64,000 bases of DNA from Agelaius tricolor (GCA_023055355.1 JALJCS010000035.1:682001-746000), one strand, 5' to 3'. Positions 49,151 to 61,615 are shown, counted from the first letter of the stretch. The notes: a model not told the origin generated them from the sequence alone. Made by a program: numbers and translations.

Positions 49151-50246
49151 GGCAGGCACAGGAGCGCGTGGTGGCCCCGGTGTCCCCAGGGCAAGAGAAG
49201 GTGGCGCTGGGACACTCAGGGCTCCATCACTCCCTCCCTCCTGCCCTCAGGCGCTGCCAGCACCATTGCTCGGGGCTGGGCTGGTCTCTCTGCTGGCAGT
49301 GACCCTGGGGACAGCTGGGACCTGGGCTGGTGGCAGTGGCTGCAGGGCCACAGCCCCGTGGAGAACAAGGGGCTCGGAAAATGGGGGTGTTTGGAAAGGG
49401 GGCACAGAATCCTGCACTCCCCCAGGGAACCCACTCCTGGGCATTCCAAATGAAAAGTCAAGGCTTGCCCACAGCTGAAGCAGCCTTTGCTGCCCTGCAC
49501 AATGTGCAGCTTTTTGTCTCTGGGTGCCCCTGCCAGGCTCCTCTCCCAAGACCTGCCCGGTTTCCAGGAGTGCTGCCCCATCCAGGGATTTCCCATCCTC
49601 CTCCTGCAGTCCTGCTCTTCCCTGGCCTCCCTGCCTGGGAGGGAAGAGCAGCAAGGGCCAGGCTGGCCAAGGCAGTGTCCCAGGCATGTGCAGGAGGCCG
49701 ATCCCAGCAGAAAAGCTGGGAAATCCCTGTGTTTGACCAGCTTTGATCTGCATTAAATCCCTCCGAGACAAACAGCAACAGCCTTCCCGGGGCTGTGTGC
49801 TTTGACTTGAAGCCATCAAAGTTTGCCCTGAGCGACCCTGAAAAGTGAGCAGGCAGCTGCAGGCTCCTGGCTGGGCAGGGAGGAGCTGCTGCCGTTCCAG
49901 GTGTGTCAGCCTTGCCTGAGGGAGGCTCTGGGGTCACATTTGGACTCAGGACTGAGTAGGTGCCTGCCTGTTTCATCCTCGGTGCCCCACAGCACCTCGG
50001 GGCTGGAGGCAGGAGCTGTGTCCTTCCAGGGTGTCCTGGCTGCTGGCAGTGTGTCCATACCCACCCACTCCCCCTGGCCTGCACCACCCGGCATTTCTCC
50101 ACCCAAACACTCGCTTAAGGCAGCCTTGGCTCAGAGTCCCTGCCCTACAGCAGTCCCATGACCCAAAGAGATTTGTGTTTCCAGCCCAGAATTCTTTCAG
50201 TAGGAGCCTCACACGTCTGCTATCCACAGCCTTGGGTGCAGGAGCA
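49151..50246. other. Intronic sequence, no gene seen
   Basis: GC-rich unique DNA; nothing recognised. Confidence 0.5.
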
Positions 50247-50559
50247 GGGAGGGATGAGCACACACAGGGAAAGGTGGGCACTCACATGGAGGGATGAGCA
50301 CAGGTGGAAAAGGATAAACACACACATGGAGGGATGAGCACTCACATGGAGAGATGAGCACACACATGGAGAAATGGGCACACACAGAAAAGGATGAGCA
50401 CAAATGGAGGGATGAGCAGACACAGAAAAGGATGAGCACACACAGAGGGACAAACACACACACGGAGGGATGAGCACACACAGAGGGACAAACACACACA
50501 CGGAGGGATGAGCACACACAGAGGGACAAACACACACAGAAAAGGATGAGCACACACGG
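50247..50559. repeat. Minisatellite GGAGGGATGAGCACACACA, units about 18-34 bp
   Basis: GGATGAGCAC alternates with ACACACAGAGGGACAAACAC and AGAAAAGGATGAGC modules; about 15 units. Confidence 0.93.
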
Positions 50560-51029
50560 ACCATGAGCTCCTGGACATGGTGCATGTGAGGAGCACAGAG
50601 CTGCTGAACCAGCCTGGCACCCCCAGCAGCCCAGAGCTGTCCTGGGGGAGCTTCCAGCCAGCACAGGCCACGGCTGCTCACTGGGGAGCAGCAGAACAGA
50701 GAAATGAGGGGACACAGAGAAACCCCATGGCAGTCCCAGGGAAAGCAAGCAGGGGAGGTGCCCCGTTCCAGGCGGGTGTGACCCTGGGCTGGCAGCTGCT
50801 CCCTCCAGGGGAGGATGAGGCCTCAGATGTTCTGGTGCTGGAGTCAGGATGCTGAACACGGGCAGTGCAGGACGGTCCATTCCTGCATGGGTCGTGCTGC
50901 TGCACTCTAGGGAGAGCCCATAGGGGATGCTGAGCCCAGCCTGGCCTCCCTGAGCTCACTGAGCCCAGCACTACCACAATCCACATTTCTGCCCAGAGCT
51001 TGTTACAGAAAACCATTAACAGTAGCACA
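50560..51029. other. Intronic sequence, no gene seen
   Basis: GC-rich unique sequence. Confidence 0.5.
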
Positions 51030-51275
51030 GCTGCCCTGATAAGGCAGGATAAGCCTGTCAGCTTTTGATAAAACCCCAATCTCCAGGAAAACAAAACACA
51101 CCAGTGCCTTGTCGGGGTGCCAGGACCGCCCCGCCTGGCGCGGGGGCAGCAGGGCAGACAGCTCGGCCCAACACCTCCCTGGAATACCCGATAACAACGG
51201 GATGTCAGGCTCATCAGCCCGAGTTTTCCTTCCCTTCAGATGCCCCGATAGTGTCCCGGAGATAAGATAGCTCTG
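51030..51275. promoter_or_regulatory. Candidate GATA-site cluster
   Basis: Seven GATA cores, all on the + strand: 51038 (GATAAG), 51048 (GATAAG), 51067 (GATAAA), 51190 (GATAAC), 51247 (GATAG), 51261 (GATAAG) and 51266 (GATAG). Between them the DNA is GC-rich with a CpG-bearing stretch. Such a same-strand cluster is unlikely in this composition and suggests a GATA-responsive element, by inference. Confidence 0.42.
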
Positions 51276-52282
51276 TTTACCCAGGGCACGCAGCAGAGCT
51301 TTGTCCGCAGCCCCGAAGGTGCGAATATCCCTGAGCAAACACAGCTCTTCACACCTGTGCGGCTTTCCCAAAGCCAGCCCGGGTCCCGGTGGCTGCGGGA
51401 TGGGAGCTGGGTGCTCACCCTGTCCTCCACCATGACCCGAGCTTGGACTGGGCTGCAGGATTAGCTGAGCTTTAGGGAAGCTTGGAAGCAGAACTAAAAC
51501 CCATCTCTGCTGAGCTGTCCCAGCTGGAGCTGGGTTTTTATGTCACTCTGCAGATGCACAGACAGTTCTGGCTCCTTCACCCAGAGCTCTCCGCCTTTGT
51601 CACAACAAAACCTTCCCAGGGTCCCTCTCCCTACTTCCAGAAAGGGAAACTGAGGCACAAGGGAGTTAGGCCAAGCCATGGCAGGGCCTTTCCTGCATCC
51701 TTGGAGCATCTCCTCTCCAAGGACGGGGCAGCAGTTGCTGAGCCCAGGCTGGGGGGCTCCCGGGGCAGCCCAGGGCTGAGATCTCCACCCCAGGAAGGTG
51801 CTGAGCTGCCAACAGCTCCCCTGAGCCAGCTGGGCTCAGACAGAAACCAAAACCCATCCCGAGAGCCCTCATCTGTCAAGCCTGGCTTAGTGTGCGGCAC
51901 CTCGAGTGGCCAGGCTGAGGTTTGTCACTCATGGGAGCTCCCAAAGCCACCGGGAGCTCCTCAGCCGGGGACAGACACGGGCTGGAGCAGCTCCCAGAGC
52001 TGCCAGAAATGGGTCACAAACCGAGGGGACCGTCCCCCTGGAGCCTCCTCCCAGGGCTTGTGTCCATCCTGGGACTTCTGGGAGCTGCCTGCAGGATGAG
52101 GCACTTGCCCAGCCCCAGGGGACGCTCTCCAAGGAGGTGTCACCCTCTGGCTGGGGATCGCCTGCTCCTCCTGCCACAGGATGTGGGGTCTGCGGGTGTG
52201 GATCCACAAGAGGCCATGGTGTCCTGCAGAGAGGAGGGAAGGCAGCACCAAGCCAGGGCTGGGGACAGGACAAAAGGAGAGG
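51276..52282. other. Intronic sequence, no gene seen
   Basis: GC-rich unique DNA. Confidence 0.5.
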
Positions 52283-52466
52283 GATGCAGACTCCAGAGGG
52301 AAATCTGCAGGAGCTGGCCTTCAGAGAGGTGGTTTTAAAAGGAGAATGATGCAGACTCCAGAGGGAAATCTGCAGGAGTTGGCCTTCAGAGAGGTGGTTT
52401 TAAAAGGAGAATGATGCAGACTCCAGAGGGAAATCTGCAGGAGTTGGCCTTCAGAGAGGTGGTTTT
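52283..52466. repeat. 65-bp tandem repeat, about 2.8 copies
   Basis: Units at 52283, 52348 and 52413 begin GATGCAGACTCCAGAGGGAA and contain CTTCAGAGAGGTGGTTTTAA. Near-identical, so recent. Confidence 0.95.
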
Positions 52467-52874
52467 GGTGCAGTGGCACCGTGGTGGGGATGCTGCTGGG
52501 TTTGGGGAGGGATGATGAGCCCTGGGTTGTGCCCAGCTCGTGCTGGGCTCTGGCAGCAGCCACAGGGTCCCTTCGGAAGCGGGGCTGGCTGGGGCTGGTT
52601 TAACAATTCCCCTGGTCCTGCTCCAGAGGAGATTGGGAAATGATCTGGGGTTAAAACAACACATCACGTTCCTGAAGGCTGTTTGTGAGGAGGAGCCCAG
52701 CACAGCCCGACCTCACAGAGGCTGAATTGGCAGGGAACGGGCACGGGAGCAGCAGCACTTTGAGCTGGGTCTGCTCTGGGGGAAGCACAGCCTGAGCTGG
52801 TTTAAAACCGCCTGCTTTGCTCTCCCCCCTGCCTGGGGGAAACATGGCCAAGATTCCTGGCTCCCTGGGGCACC
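52467..52874. other. Intronic spacer
   Basis: Nothing recognised. Confidence 0.5.
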
Positions 52875-53770
52875 GATGGAGGCAGAGCTGGGGCTGTTTG
52901 TGTCCCTGTCCCTCCCCTGATGGAGGCAGAGCTGAGGCTGTTTGTGTCCATGTCCTTCCCTTGATGGAGGCAGAGCTGAGGCTGTTTGTGTCCCTGTCCC
53001 TCCCCTGATGGAGGCAGAGCTGAGGCTCTTCTGTTTGTGTCCCTGTCCTTCCCTTGATGGAGGCAGAGCTGAGGCTGTTTGTGTCCCTGTCCTTCCCTTG
53101 ATGGAGGCAGAGCTGAGGCTGTTCTGTTTGTGCCCCTGTCCTTCCCTTGATGGAGGCAGAGCTGAGGCTGTTTGTGTCCCTGTCCCTCCCCTGATGGAGG
53201 CAGAGCTGAGGCTGTTTGTGTCCCTGTCCTTCCCTTGATGGAAGCAGAGCTGAGGCTGTTTGTGTCCCTGTCCCTCCCCTGATGGAGGCAGAGCTGAGGC
53301 TGTTTGTGTCCATGTCCTTCCCTTGATGGAGGCAGAGCTGAGGCTGTTTGTGTCCCTGTCCCTCCCCTGATGGAAGCAGAGCTAGGCTGTTCTGTTTGTG
53401 TCCCTGTCCCTCCCCTGATGGAGGCAGAGCTGAGGCTGTTTGTGCCCCTGTCCCTCCCCTGATGGAGGCAGAGCTGAGGCTGTTCTGTTTGTGTCCCTGT
53501 CCCTCCCCTGATGGAAGCAGAGCTGAGGCTGTTTGTGCCCCTGTCCTTCCCTTGATGGAGGCAGAGCTGAGGCTGTTTGTGTCCCTGTCCCTCCCCTGAT
53601 GGAGGCAGAGCTGGGGCTGTTCTGTTTGTGTCCATGTCCTTCCCTTGATGGAGGCAGAGCTGGGGCTGTTTGTGTCCCTGTCCCTCCCCTGATGGAGGCA
53701 GAGCTGAGGCTGTTTGTGTCCCTGTCCCTCCCCTGATGGAAGCAGAGCTAGGCTGTTCTGTTTGTGTCCC
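52875..53770. repeat. 44/49-bp minisatellite, about 19-20 copies
   Basis: The unit is GATGGAGGCAGAGCTGAGGC then TGTTTGTGTCCCTGTCCYTC and CCYT. A 5-bp insertion (TGTTC) gives the longer form. Long - strand frames through it read HQG-DTNSLSSAS repeats and are artefacts. Confidence 0.96.
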
Positions 53771-54800
53771 TGCTCCTTCTGGGCTGAGCAGTTTTAATCC
53801 AGATTTAAAAAGCCTTTGACTCTTTGCCGGGCTGGTTGCGTTATCAGCCTTGTGCATTTTGGGCAACCTTTGCTCTGAATGAGCAAATTCTTTCAGGATC
53901 TGTTTTGCTGTGGCTGTAACACTGAGATGGCTGATCCCTCCTGGGGCAGAAATGTAGGAGAGCTCGTAGGAAAATGTCCTGGAGGATCACCTGCAGCTTT
54001 GGGGTGCTCAGCCCCACCACTGCCCTCCTGTTGAGATGCAGGGTTCTGGTTTTACAGAAACACAAACGAGAGCAAGTTTTACAGAAACTGATGAGAGCAA
54101 GCACTTGGGGACTGGGATGAGGATTTGGGGATGTGAAAAGCATTCCCTCAATGTGCAGCAGCTCAGAGCTGCCCGGAGCTTGTCAGGCTGGACAAAAGCA
54201 CCGAGATGTGGGACAGAGAGAGGAGAAATGTCCTGGAAAGCGCCCCAGCCCCAGCAGCTGAGGGAAGCTGCTGCTGAGATCGGGACCAGATAAGAGGGAA
54301 ACCACAAGGGCAGAGTCTAAGTGGGTAAATTGTTCCCAAGTGGATTCCCCTCCACTCTAAATAAACACTGACACCCCAGGAGCACCTTGGGGCTGGGCTG
54401 GGGGCAGAGCAGGGGCTGAGGGCTCTGGGCTGTCCCTGGTAACCCAGGGACTGCAGGGTGAGCTCTCCCACCAGCTCCTGCCTTTGAATGGCATCTGGAT
54501 GAGTTACGGGATGCAAACAATTCATTTCAAAGGATTGACAATCTCAGGAGACTGGGCCTGGATGGTGAAATTAAACAAAGCAAGCTGATGACAGGCTGGT
54601 ATCATCTCCCAGAGTGAAATAAAGGGTTCACTTCTTGACTTTTCCCTTCTTTAAAAAATGAAGGAAAAAAAAAAGTATTAAACTCTTTCCAATTGGAGGT
54701 TTATCTACAAACCTTCTGCACAACACCTGGTTTGCAGAGAAAATCTCCTGGTCAAATCTAAATCAAATCCTGGTCAAAGCTTTTGCTGCATGTTTTAAGC
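53771..54800. other. Intronic sequence before the CR1 end
   Basis: 54030-54100 has a duplicated TTTTACAGAAAC. 54510-54800 is AT-rich and could include more 5' CR1 or other old TE sequence; I could not align it. Confidence 0.42.
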
Positions 54801-55023
54801 TGCACCAGGGAAAGTTTAGGCGAGACATTGAAAAAACTTTGTTGCAAAAAGAGTGGTTGGGCATTGGAATGGGCCGCACATGGAAGTGGAGGAGTCACCA
54901 TCCCTGGAGGTTAAAAAAGCCTGGATGTGGCACTCAGTGCTTTGTGGTGTAGTGACAAGGTGGTGTTGGGTCACAGGTTGGACTCAATCATCTCCTAGGT
55001 CTTTTGCAGCCTTGTTGGTTCTG
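54801..55023 (+). mobile_element. CR1 LINE 3'-end fragment, sense
   Basis: Contains the CR1 tail blocks in order: CACCAGGGAAAGTTTAGGCG, GGCATTGGAATGGGC, GGAGTCACCATCCCTGGAGG, GGATGTGGCACT, GGTGGTGTTGGGT, GGTTGGACTCAATCATCTCC and AGGTCTTTTGCAGCCTTG. It is diverged and 5'-truncated, with the terminal octamers degenerate. Confidence 0.9.
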
Positions 55024-55036
55024 GAAAACTGTTCCT

Positions 55037-55196
55037 GCACTGTGCCAGCACTGTGCCAGCAGGACCTGGCTGTGGGAGGAGCAGGACAGACAGGGGACAC
55101 TGTGCCAGCAGGACCTGGCTGCAGTGCAGGACAGACAGGGGACACTGTGCCAGCAGGACCTGGCTGCGGGAGGAGCAGGACAGACAGGGGACAGGC
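55037..55196. repeat. About 47-bp tandem repeat, three copies
   Basis: GTGCCAGCAGGACCTGGCTG, then GGAGGAGCAGGACAGACAGG. The middle copy lacks part of the GGAGGA segment. Starts about 14 bp after the CR1 end. Confidence 0.94.
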
Positions 55197-55261
55197 TCTG
55201 CCCATGGCACAGAGCAGCCTGCAGGTGAGGTGCCCTGGAACTCCATCCCAGCACTCAGAGC

Positions 55262-56496
55262 TGGCTCCTGGTGAGGCTGGCTCCTGGTGAGGCTGGAGGC
55301 CCCTGGTCAGGCTGGCTCCTGGTCAGGTTGGGTCCTGGTGAGGCTGGCTCCTGGTGATGCTGGAGGCTCCTGGTGATGCTGGCAGCTCCTGGTGATGCTG
55401 AAGGCTCCTGGTGATGCTGAAGGCTCCTGGTGATGCTGGAGGCTCCTGGTGATGCTGGCAGCTCCTGGTCAGGCTGAAGGCTCCTGGTCAGGCTGGCTCC
55501 TGGTGATGCTGAAGGCTCCTGGTGATGCTGAAGGCTCCTGATGATGCTGGAGGCTCCTGATGATGCTGGCAGCTCCTGGTGATGCTGAAGGCTCCTGGTG
55601 ATGCTGGAGGCTCCTGGTGATGCTGAAGGCTTCTGGTGAGGCTGGAGGCTCCTGATGATGCTGGCAGCTCCTGGTGATGCTGAAGGCTCCTGGTGATGCT
55701 GGAGGCTCCTGGTGATGCTGAAGGCTCCTGGTGAGGCTGGCTCCTGGTCAGGCTGAAGGCTCCTGGTGATGCTGGAGGCTCCTGGTGATGCTGGCAGCTC
55801 CTGGTCAGGCTGGCTCCTGGTCAGGCTGGCTCCTGGTGATGCTGGCAGCTCCCGGTGAGGCTGAAGGCTCCTGGTGAGGCTGAAGGCTCCTGGTGATGCT
55901 GGCAGCTCCCGGTGAGGCTGAAGGCTCCTGGTGAGGCTGAAGGCTCCTGGTGATGCTGGCAGCTCCCAGTGAGGCTGAAGGCTCCTGGTGATGCTGAAGG
56001 CTCCTGGTGATGCTGGCAGCTCCCAGTGAGGCTGAAGGCTGATCCTGGTGATGCTGAAGGCTCCTGGTGATGCTGGCAGCTCCCAGTGAGGCTGAAGGCT
56101 GATCCTGGTGAGGCTGAAGGCTCCTGGTGATGCTGGCAGCTCCCAGTGAGGCTGAAGGCTCCTGGTGATGCTGAAGGCTCCCGGTGATGCTGGCAGCTCC
56201 TGGTGATGCTGAAGGCTCCTGGTAAGGCTGAAGGCTCCCAGTGATGCTGGCAGCTCCTGGTGATGCTGAAGGCTCCTGGTGATGCTGGCAGCTCCCAGTG
56301 AGGCTGAAGGCTGATCCTGGTGAGGCTGAAGGCTCCTGGTGATGCTGAAGGCTCCTGGTGATGCTGAAGGCTCCTGGTGATGCTGGCAGCTCCCAGTGAG
56401 GCTGAAGGCTGATCCTGGTGAGGCTGAAGGCTCCTGGTGATGCTGGCAGCTCCTGCTGATGCTGGCAGCTCCCAGTGAGGCTGAAGGCTGATCCTG
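55262..56496. repeat. 19-bp minisatellite GGCTCCTGGTGATGCTGAA, about 1.2 kb
   Basis: About 65 units. Variants: GTGATGCTG, GTGAGGCTG and GTCAGGCTG; GAAGG, GGAGG and GGCAG junctions; a 3-bp GAT insertion near the right end. A 622-codon - strand frame with ITRSLQHHQEPSASPG repeats is an artefact. The largest array in the window. Confidence 0.97.
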
Positions 56497-58020
56497 GCAC
56501 AGCCCCAGAGCAGCTCTGGCAGGGAGAAGGCCCTGCTCCGTTCTCAGGGCAGCGCTGTCCCCGCGCAGCGCTCCGAGGAACCGAGGGCAGTTTCCAGCCC
56601 ATTTCCAGGCGCTCGGAGTCCAACCGTGTGTGCTGCACCAGGGCAAGGCCGGCTTTGTGCTCCCATCCTGTGTTGAGTAAGAGGCTTTTGTCTGGGGAGA
56701 AAACGCCTTGGGTGAGAGGCTGCCACAAATCCCAGCATTGCAATGCAGCACAACGGGCCTGCGGGTTCCTCCTCCACCCCACGGCTGCTGATGGACCCTC
56801 AGCTGCTTGGTGGCTTTGGAGGAGCCCTGCAGGTCACTGGACATGTCCCCCAGCACTCCAGCAGGGAACACAGAGCTCAGCTGGACCTCGAGGGCTGCCA
56901 GCAGCTGTGTGCCACGTGTGCTGCCTGGCACTGGGGAGAGCCTCCCTGCCCAGAGATTGTTCAAATCTGGCTCCAAATCCGAATATCTGCGAGCTGTAAA
57001 TCTCCCAGGAACAAGTCTTGCTCTTGCCCCTCCGATGCTTCCTGTGGGGCCAGAAACTCCATGAGCACAGGCAGGAAACAGCTCGGGAGGTTCTGGTGCT
57101 CCAGCCCAGGCTGGAACCAGCACATGTGGAAGCAGTTATGGAGATCTCTCCCTCCATGAAGTGAATCCAAACCTGGGTCAGACCCCAGTGCAGCAGGTCA
57201 AGCTCCCCGTGGGGTGTGTGGCTGTTGGGATCAGCTCCCGTGGCTCGCGGGGTGGAGGATGGAGGGGCAGCCTCAGTGCCTGCGGGGCAGAGGCTGCTGG
57301 GTGCTCTCCAAAGGCACCTGGAGCTGTTGGGAAGAGTTTTGGTCTCACCACACTGCAGAAAGTTGGTAATTGTGAGTGTTGATAATTAACCCTCAGCAGC
57401 TGATCTGACAGCACTTGTGCTTTCCTCTTTGGGGCCTGTTCTGTGAACAGCTCTGGACTTTCTCCCCGGACCTGCTCTGAAAACCAGACAGCACATTTTG
57501 GATGAGGCTGTGCCAAGCTGTCCATCTGCTGTCCGCTTTGGATGGGCACTGTTTGATCTGGCTCTGGGTGCTGATGGGCAGCTGGTTCACCAGGACATGC
57601 CTGGTTTGCCCCTGTTCTCCCTGGGGTGAGGGCAATCCCAAAACATTCATGGCTTCAAGCATCTGCCAAGCTCTGCTGCTCAGCATTTGCTTCTCCTCCC
57701 CACTGCCAGCCTCTGCTGGAGCTCTCCCTTCCTGCTGCTGGGCCTGGCAATGTCCCTGCAGGGCTCCACGGCACTCCTGGGGTGATGGAGGGAACCTCAG
57801 GCAGGAGGGACCAGGGTGGCACTGCCGCACTCAGCCCCTGAGAACCCACCAGCAGCACAGCAATCCCCTGCCCCACCTCCACAGGCCTGGTTTGGGGCTT
57901 GGTTTGGGCAGTGAAAATCAGATTTTCGGGGAATTCAGCTGCAGAACCCCATCAGCTTGGACCAAATGTGCCCCCATTTTTCAGTGACTGAGAAATGCAG
58001 CCAGCCTTGAGCAGCTCATC
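56497..58020. other. Intronic sequence, no gene seen
   Basis: GC-rich. 57360-57400 has GGTAATTGTGAGTGTTGATAATTAACC. No gene. Confidence 0.45.
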
Positions 58021-58330
58021 TTAGAGACAGCAACAGGCACATCCCTAGCAGAGAGCAGTGTTTTTCTTTTTAAGCCTTGGCTTCAAACATAAGGGCAATA
58101 GATTTTCTTTAAGGAAATAAATCCCCAAATTTGTTAGGGTTGGCACAGCACAGGATTTTTCGCTCGCCTTGTTTCTCATTTCCAGCTGAATCATTTTAGC
58201 AGGGACTTTTCTAGAAACGCTCAGCCTGACTCAGACACCCAGTCTCAAACACTTCATCCCAAACACTGGGTCTGGCTTTTCTTTATGGAAAAGAGAATGG
58301 GGGTCTTATCCTTGGCAATCCCAGGCGGGT
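58021..58330. promoter_or_regulatory. Possible AT-rich regulatory islet
   Basis: Stands out by AT content: AATAGATTTTCTTTAAGGAAATAAATCC, GCTGAATCATTTTAGC, TTCTAGAAACGC. No TE identified. Weak call. Confidence 0.28.
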
Positions 58331-61107
58331 GTCAATGTTCTGTTAGCAGTGTCAGTGCCACAGAGAGCTGTTACACTTTGCAGAAGCAGCACTGACAGCG
58401 GGACATGTTCAGGGCTCTGTCCCTAAGGCATGAGGGGATTTGGGAACTGCCAAAGTGGGAAGTGAAGGGCACTTGGGCTGTGCGGCCTCCCCAGGGAGGC
58501 CCTGAGTCACTCTGATGACATCTCCTCCACAGCTTTTCCACAGAAACACCATTCCTGAGGATTTTCAGGCACGCAGAAGAGTTCAGGTCCCCAGGCCTTT
58601 TTGTGCCGAGGGGGAGATGTCCCCAGAGTGTCCCTCCCCAGGCTCCTGCTCCCTTGCCCGTCCTGCACTGGCAGTTTGGCTGCTCCTGCTCTCAGGTGGA
58701 GCAGGGGCAGAGGCATTTGGGTTGATGAGGAGTGATCAGAGTGTGAGGGGCTCTCTCACCCCAATGGGGGTCCCAGCAAGGCCGGGGCTCTGCCTTTCCT
58801 GCGCTCCCCCGTCCCCACTGGCTGTTCTGCAGGCCAGCTCTGTGGCTCTGGCCCTGGGGGTGATGCTGGCCACAGCTGCATTTTTGTGGTGTGTGCACAC
58901 CCTTCCCTCCATCCCTGAGCTCTGACTGGCAGGAAAACCTGGGTCTGGTGCAGCCCTGGTGTCTGCCCCTGGCAGCCACAACACCCCCTCAGATTTCCCC
59001 TCTCCTGAGCCACCCCAGCCAACTCCCAGCCTCCTCTTACTCACACTCAGCTGCTCACCCAGATGGATTTCCCTGAGCAAACCTTTTTGTTTGGTGCTGG
59101 CCAGCTGGGGCTGGGGTGGGTGGGAGGGCATGGGGATGCTTTTCCTGTGAGCAGAGCTGGATCTGCCCTCAGTCCATGGGGCTCCAACCTCCTGGGGCCA
59201 CATGTGGTGACTCTACTCTGCAGGATTCCACCACTGTTGTTCATCCTTGCTTGGCCATTCTGCTGCAGCAGGCATGGACAGAAACCCCCTCCCAACCTGG
59301 GGTCACCCAAACCCCCAGGAGATCCCTGCAGGGCCACACCTGGAATCACTCCTGGGCACAGCCCTGGCAGCCTGTGCTGGACAGGTGGGGCCCAGTGACC
59401 TGTGGTGCTGTGAGAGCTCATCCACCACTTCCAGGTTTGTGCCCAGCTGCTCCAAAACCCGAAACCAGTTGGCAGTGGCCTGAAGGGACACTGAAGGGAC
59501 ACCCTCCTGCTGAGGACACCTGCAGGGACACTGTAGGGACACCCTCCTGCTGTCTCCATGGATTTCTCTCTACGTCCACTGGCTCTGGCTGCTTCACCTC
59601 TGCTGTCCCTGTGGCTGTTCCCTTGACCATTGTGGTCCCCTGAAGATATCTCTAGGGATTCTCTGGGAGCAAAGCCCCCCCAAGATGGGCATGGGCAGGG
59701 GGTCCCTCTCAGGGACTCTGCATGTCAGGATTTCTCCTGCAAAAGAGAAATAGTGGCTCAGGCTGAGCTAGCAATTTTCTGGGAAAAGAAAACTTGTTTG
59801 GGAAAAGGATAATTTTAAGGAGACTGAGACTGTTCATAAATTCAAGTCAAATTTAGAGATTACTTTCAGTCTCTGGATTCTTCCATCCTCCCCTTTTCCT
59901 TCCCCCCTCCCCCGAATTATTGTTTGCAAAAATTAAAACAAAATGTTTTGGGGTTTTCGTTTGTTTAAAAAGCAATTTGCATTTTAAAAATTGCCAAAAT
60001 ATAAGCTTTGGGAGGGTGGGGTCTTTTGAAAGGGCAGCATTGTCATTGCTGAATGAAAACCACGGAGAGGAATTCGTCCTGGGAGACGCAGGGCGCTGGG
60101 GACGTGGTGGCAGCACAAAGACCACAACCACAGCTCCCAGAGCACAGCCCCAGCCTGTGCCTCCATTCATGGCCCTCCTTTGCTGCTCCCACATGGAAAA
60201 TCCTGCCCACCTTGACCTCCCGGAGGGATTCATTTGACCGAAATGAGTTTGGTTTTAACACGGAGAAGATTCTGCGATGTTTTCTCCGCCTGGCTCCAAA
60301 GCACAGCTTTCCTCTTCCCCTCCTCAGCCTTTCCAGGTTTTGGAACATCTGTGTTTAAATGAAATCTGCTTACCCAGAGCCGGGCCTGGCAGCTCAGGTA
60401 GAGATGCTGTGATGGAGCTCTGCACATCTGGGCACAATAAAGTCAGGGAACAAAAGGCTTGTGAGGTCCTTGGCAGAGGAAGGGAAGGAAGAGAGCAGGA
60501 GACAGCAGGACTGGGCTCAGTGGAGCAACTGGAGCCAAAACCATTCCTCGCAGAGCCCTCAGCACCTGGCCAGGTTCTGCTCATAGCTGGGCCTGCAGGG
60601 GTGCAGGGGCGTCTTCTCCACCAGGTGTAAAGCAGAGCTTGAGGAACGGACATGATGCCAGTCCTGGGGGGTGATTTTTATTACAGCCCTCAAAGGCGTT
60701 CATAGAAAGAAAAAACGGGTTGCTAAAGAGCCACTTGAATTCAGGGAAATTCAAACCAAGAAGCAGTGGCAGAAAATTAAAGCCAGGCCAAGTCATGTTA
60801 GGAACAAGGCAAAAGGCTCCAGCACAGCGGGGGATTAACCTCGGGCCGAGCAGAGGAAGGGCGGGAGCCGCTTCCCCAGCGCCTCTGCCCAGGGAAAACG
60901 TGCCCAGGGAGCCACAGGCCCCGGGGGCATGCACGGATCTGGAGCGGCACCCAAAACCTCCCCGACCTGCTGCTGGGGCCAGTGGTGTGCCCAGGCAGTG
61001 CCCACACTCTGCCCCTCCAGAGAGATCCCACCAGGCATGTCCCAGCCCTGTCCCCACAGGGGCTCTGTGACGCCTGCCTGGGACATTTCTTGCATTGCTC
61101 CAGTTCC
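58331..61107. other. Intronic sequence, no gene seen
   Basis: 59740-60060 is AT-rich with A and T runs (AAAATTAAAACAAAATG, GCATTTTAAAAATTGCC); nature unknown. 60660-60800 is moderately AT-rich. The rest is GC-rich with no domain. Confidence 0.42.
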
Positions 61108-61308
61108 TGTGTCCCTGTGTGCCATTGTCAGGAGAAAAGGGATGGGGATTTTCCTTCAGTCCCTCCATCCCTGTGTGCCATTGTCAGGAGAAAAGGGATG
61201 GGGATTTTCCTTCAGTCCTTCCATCCCTGTGTGCCATTGTCAGGAGAACTGGGATGAGAATTTTCCTTCAGTCCTTCCATCCCTTTGTGCCATTGTCAGG
61301 AGAAATGG
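61108..61308. repeat. 56-bp tandem repeat, about 3.6 copies
   Basis: Units contain TGTGTGCCATTGTCAGGAGA and GATTTTCCTTCAGTCC. The last copies diverge (GGGATGAGAA). Confidence 0.95.
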
Positions 61309-61615
61309 CCACTCCAGCCCAGGCCCTCAGGGTGGACACAGGACACAGTAATTGCAATTAAAGCCGTTCTCTCTAAGTTTGGCCCCTTTTGACTGCAGAA
61401 ACAGGTGGATCAGGAGGGGTGGGTGGTGGAAAAGCAGCCAAGTGTATGGGCAGGGAGGGAATCAGTGCCCAGCTGTTTCCAGCTCTTTCCATGGTGCCCT
61501 GGGAGTGGCAGGAGGAGACAGAACCAAGGCTGAGCTGATGGAGCCAAAAAGAAGCTGAGAGGTCCCAGTGGAGGGGTGGCTGTGGCTCCTGGATGCCTGT
61601 GGGGAGCTCGAGGGA

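Noticed and set aside
52651..53866. - strand frame with HQG-DTNSLSSAS repeats
   Set aside because: Artefact of the 44-bp array (frame kept by mixed 44/49-bp units); no signal or domain.
55255..57123. 622-codon - strand frame rich in Ser, His, Pro and Gln repeats
   Set aside because: Lies mostly in the 19-bp minisatellite; no domain and no non-repeat part resembling a protein.
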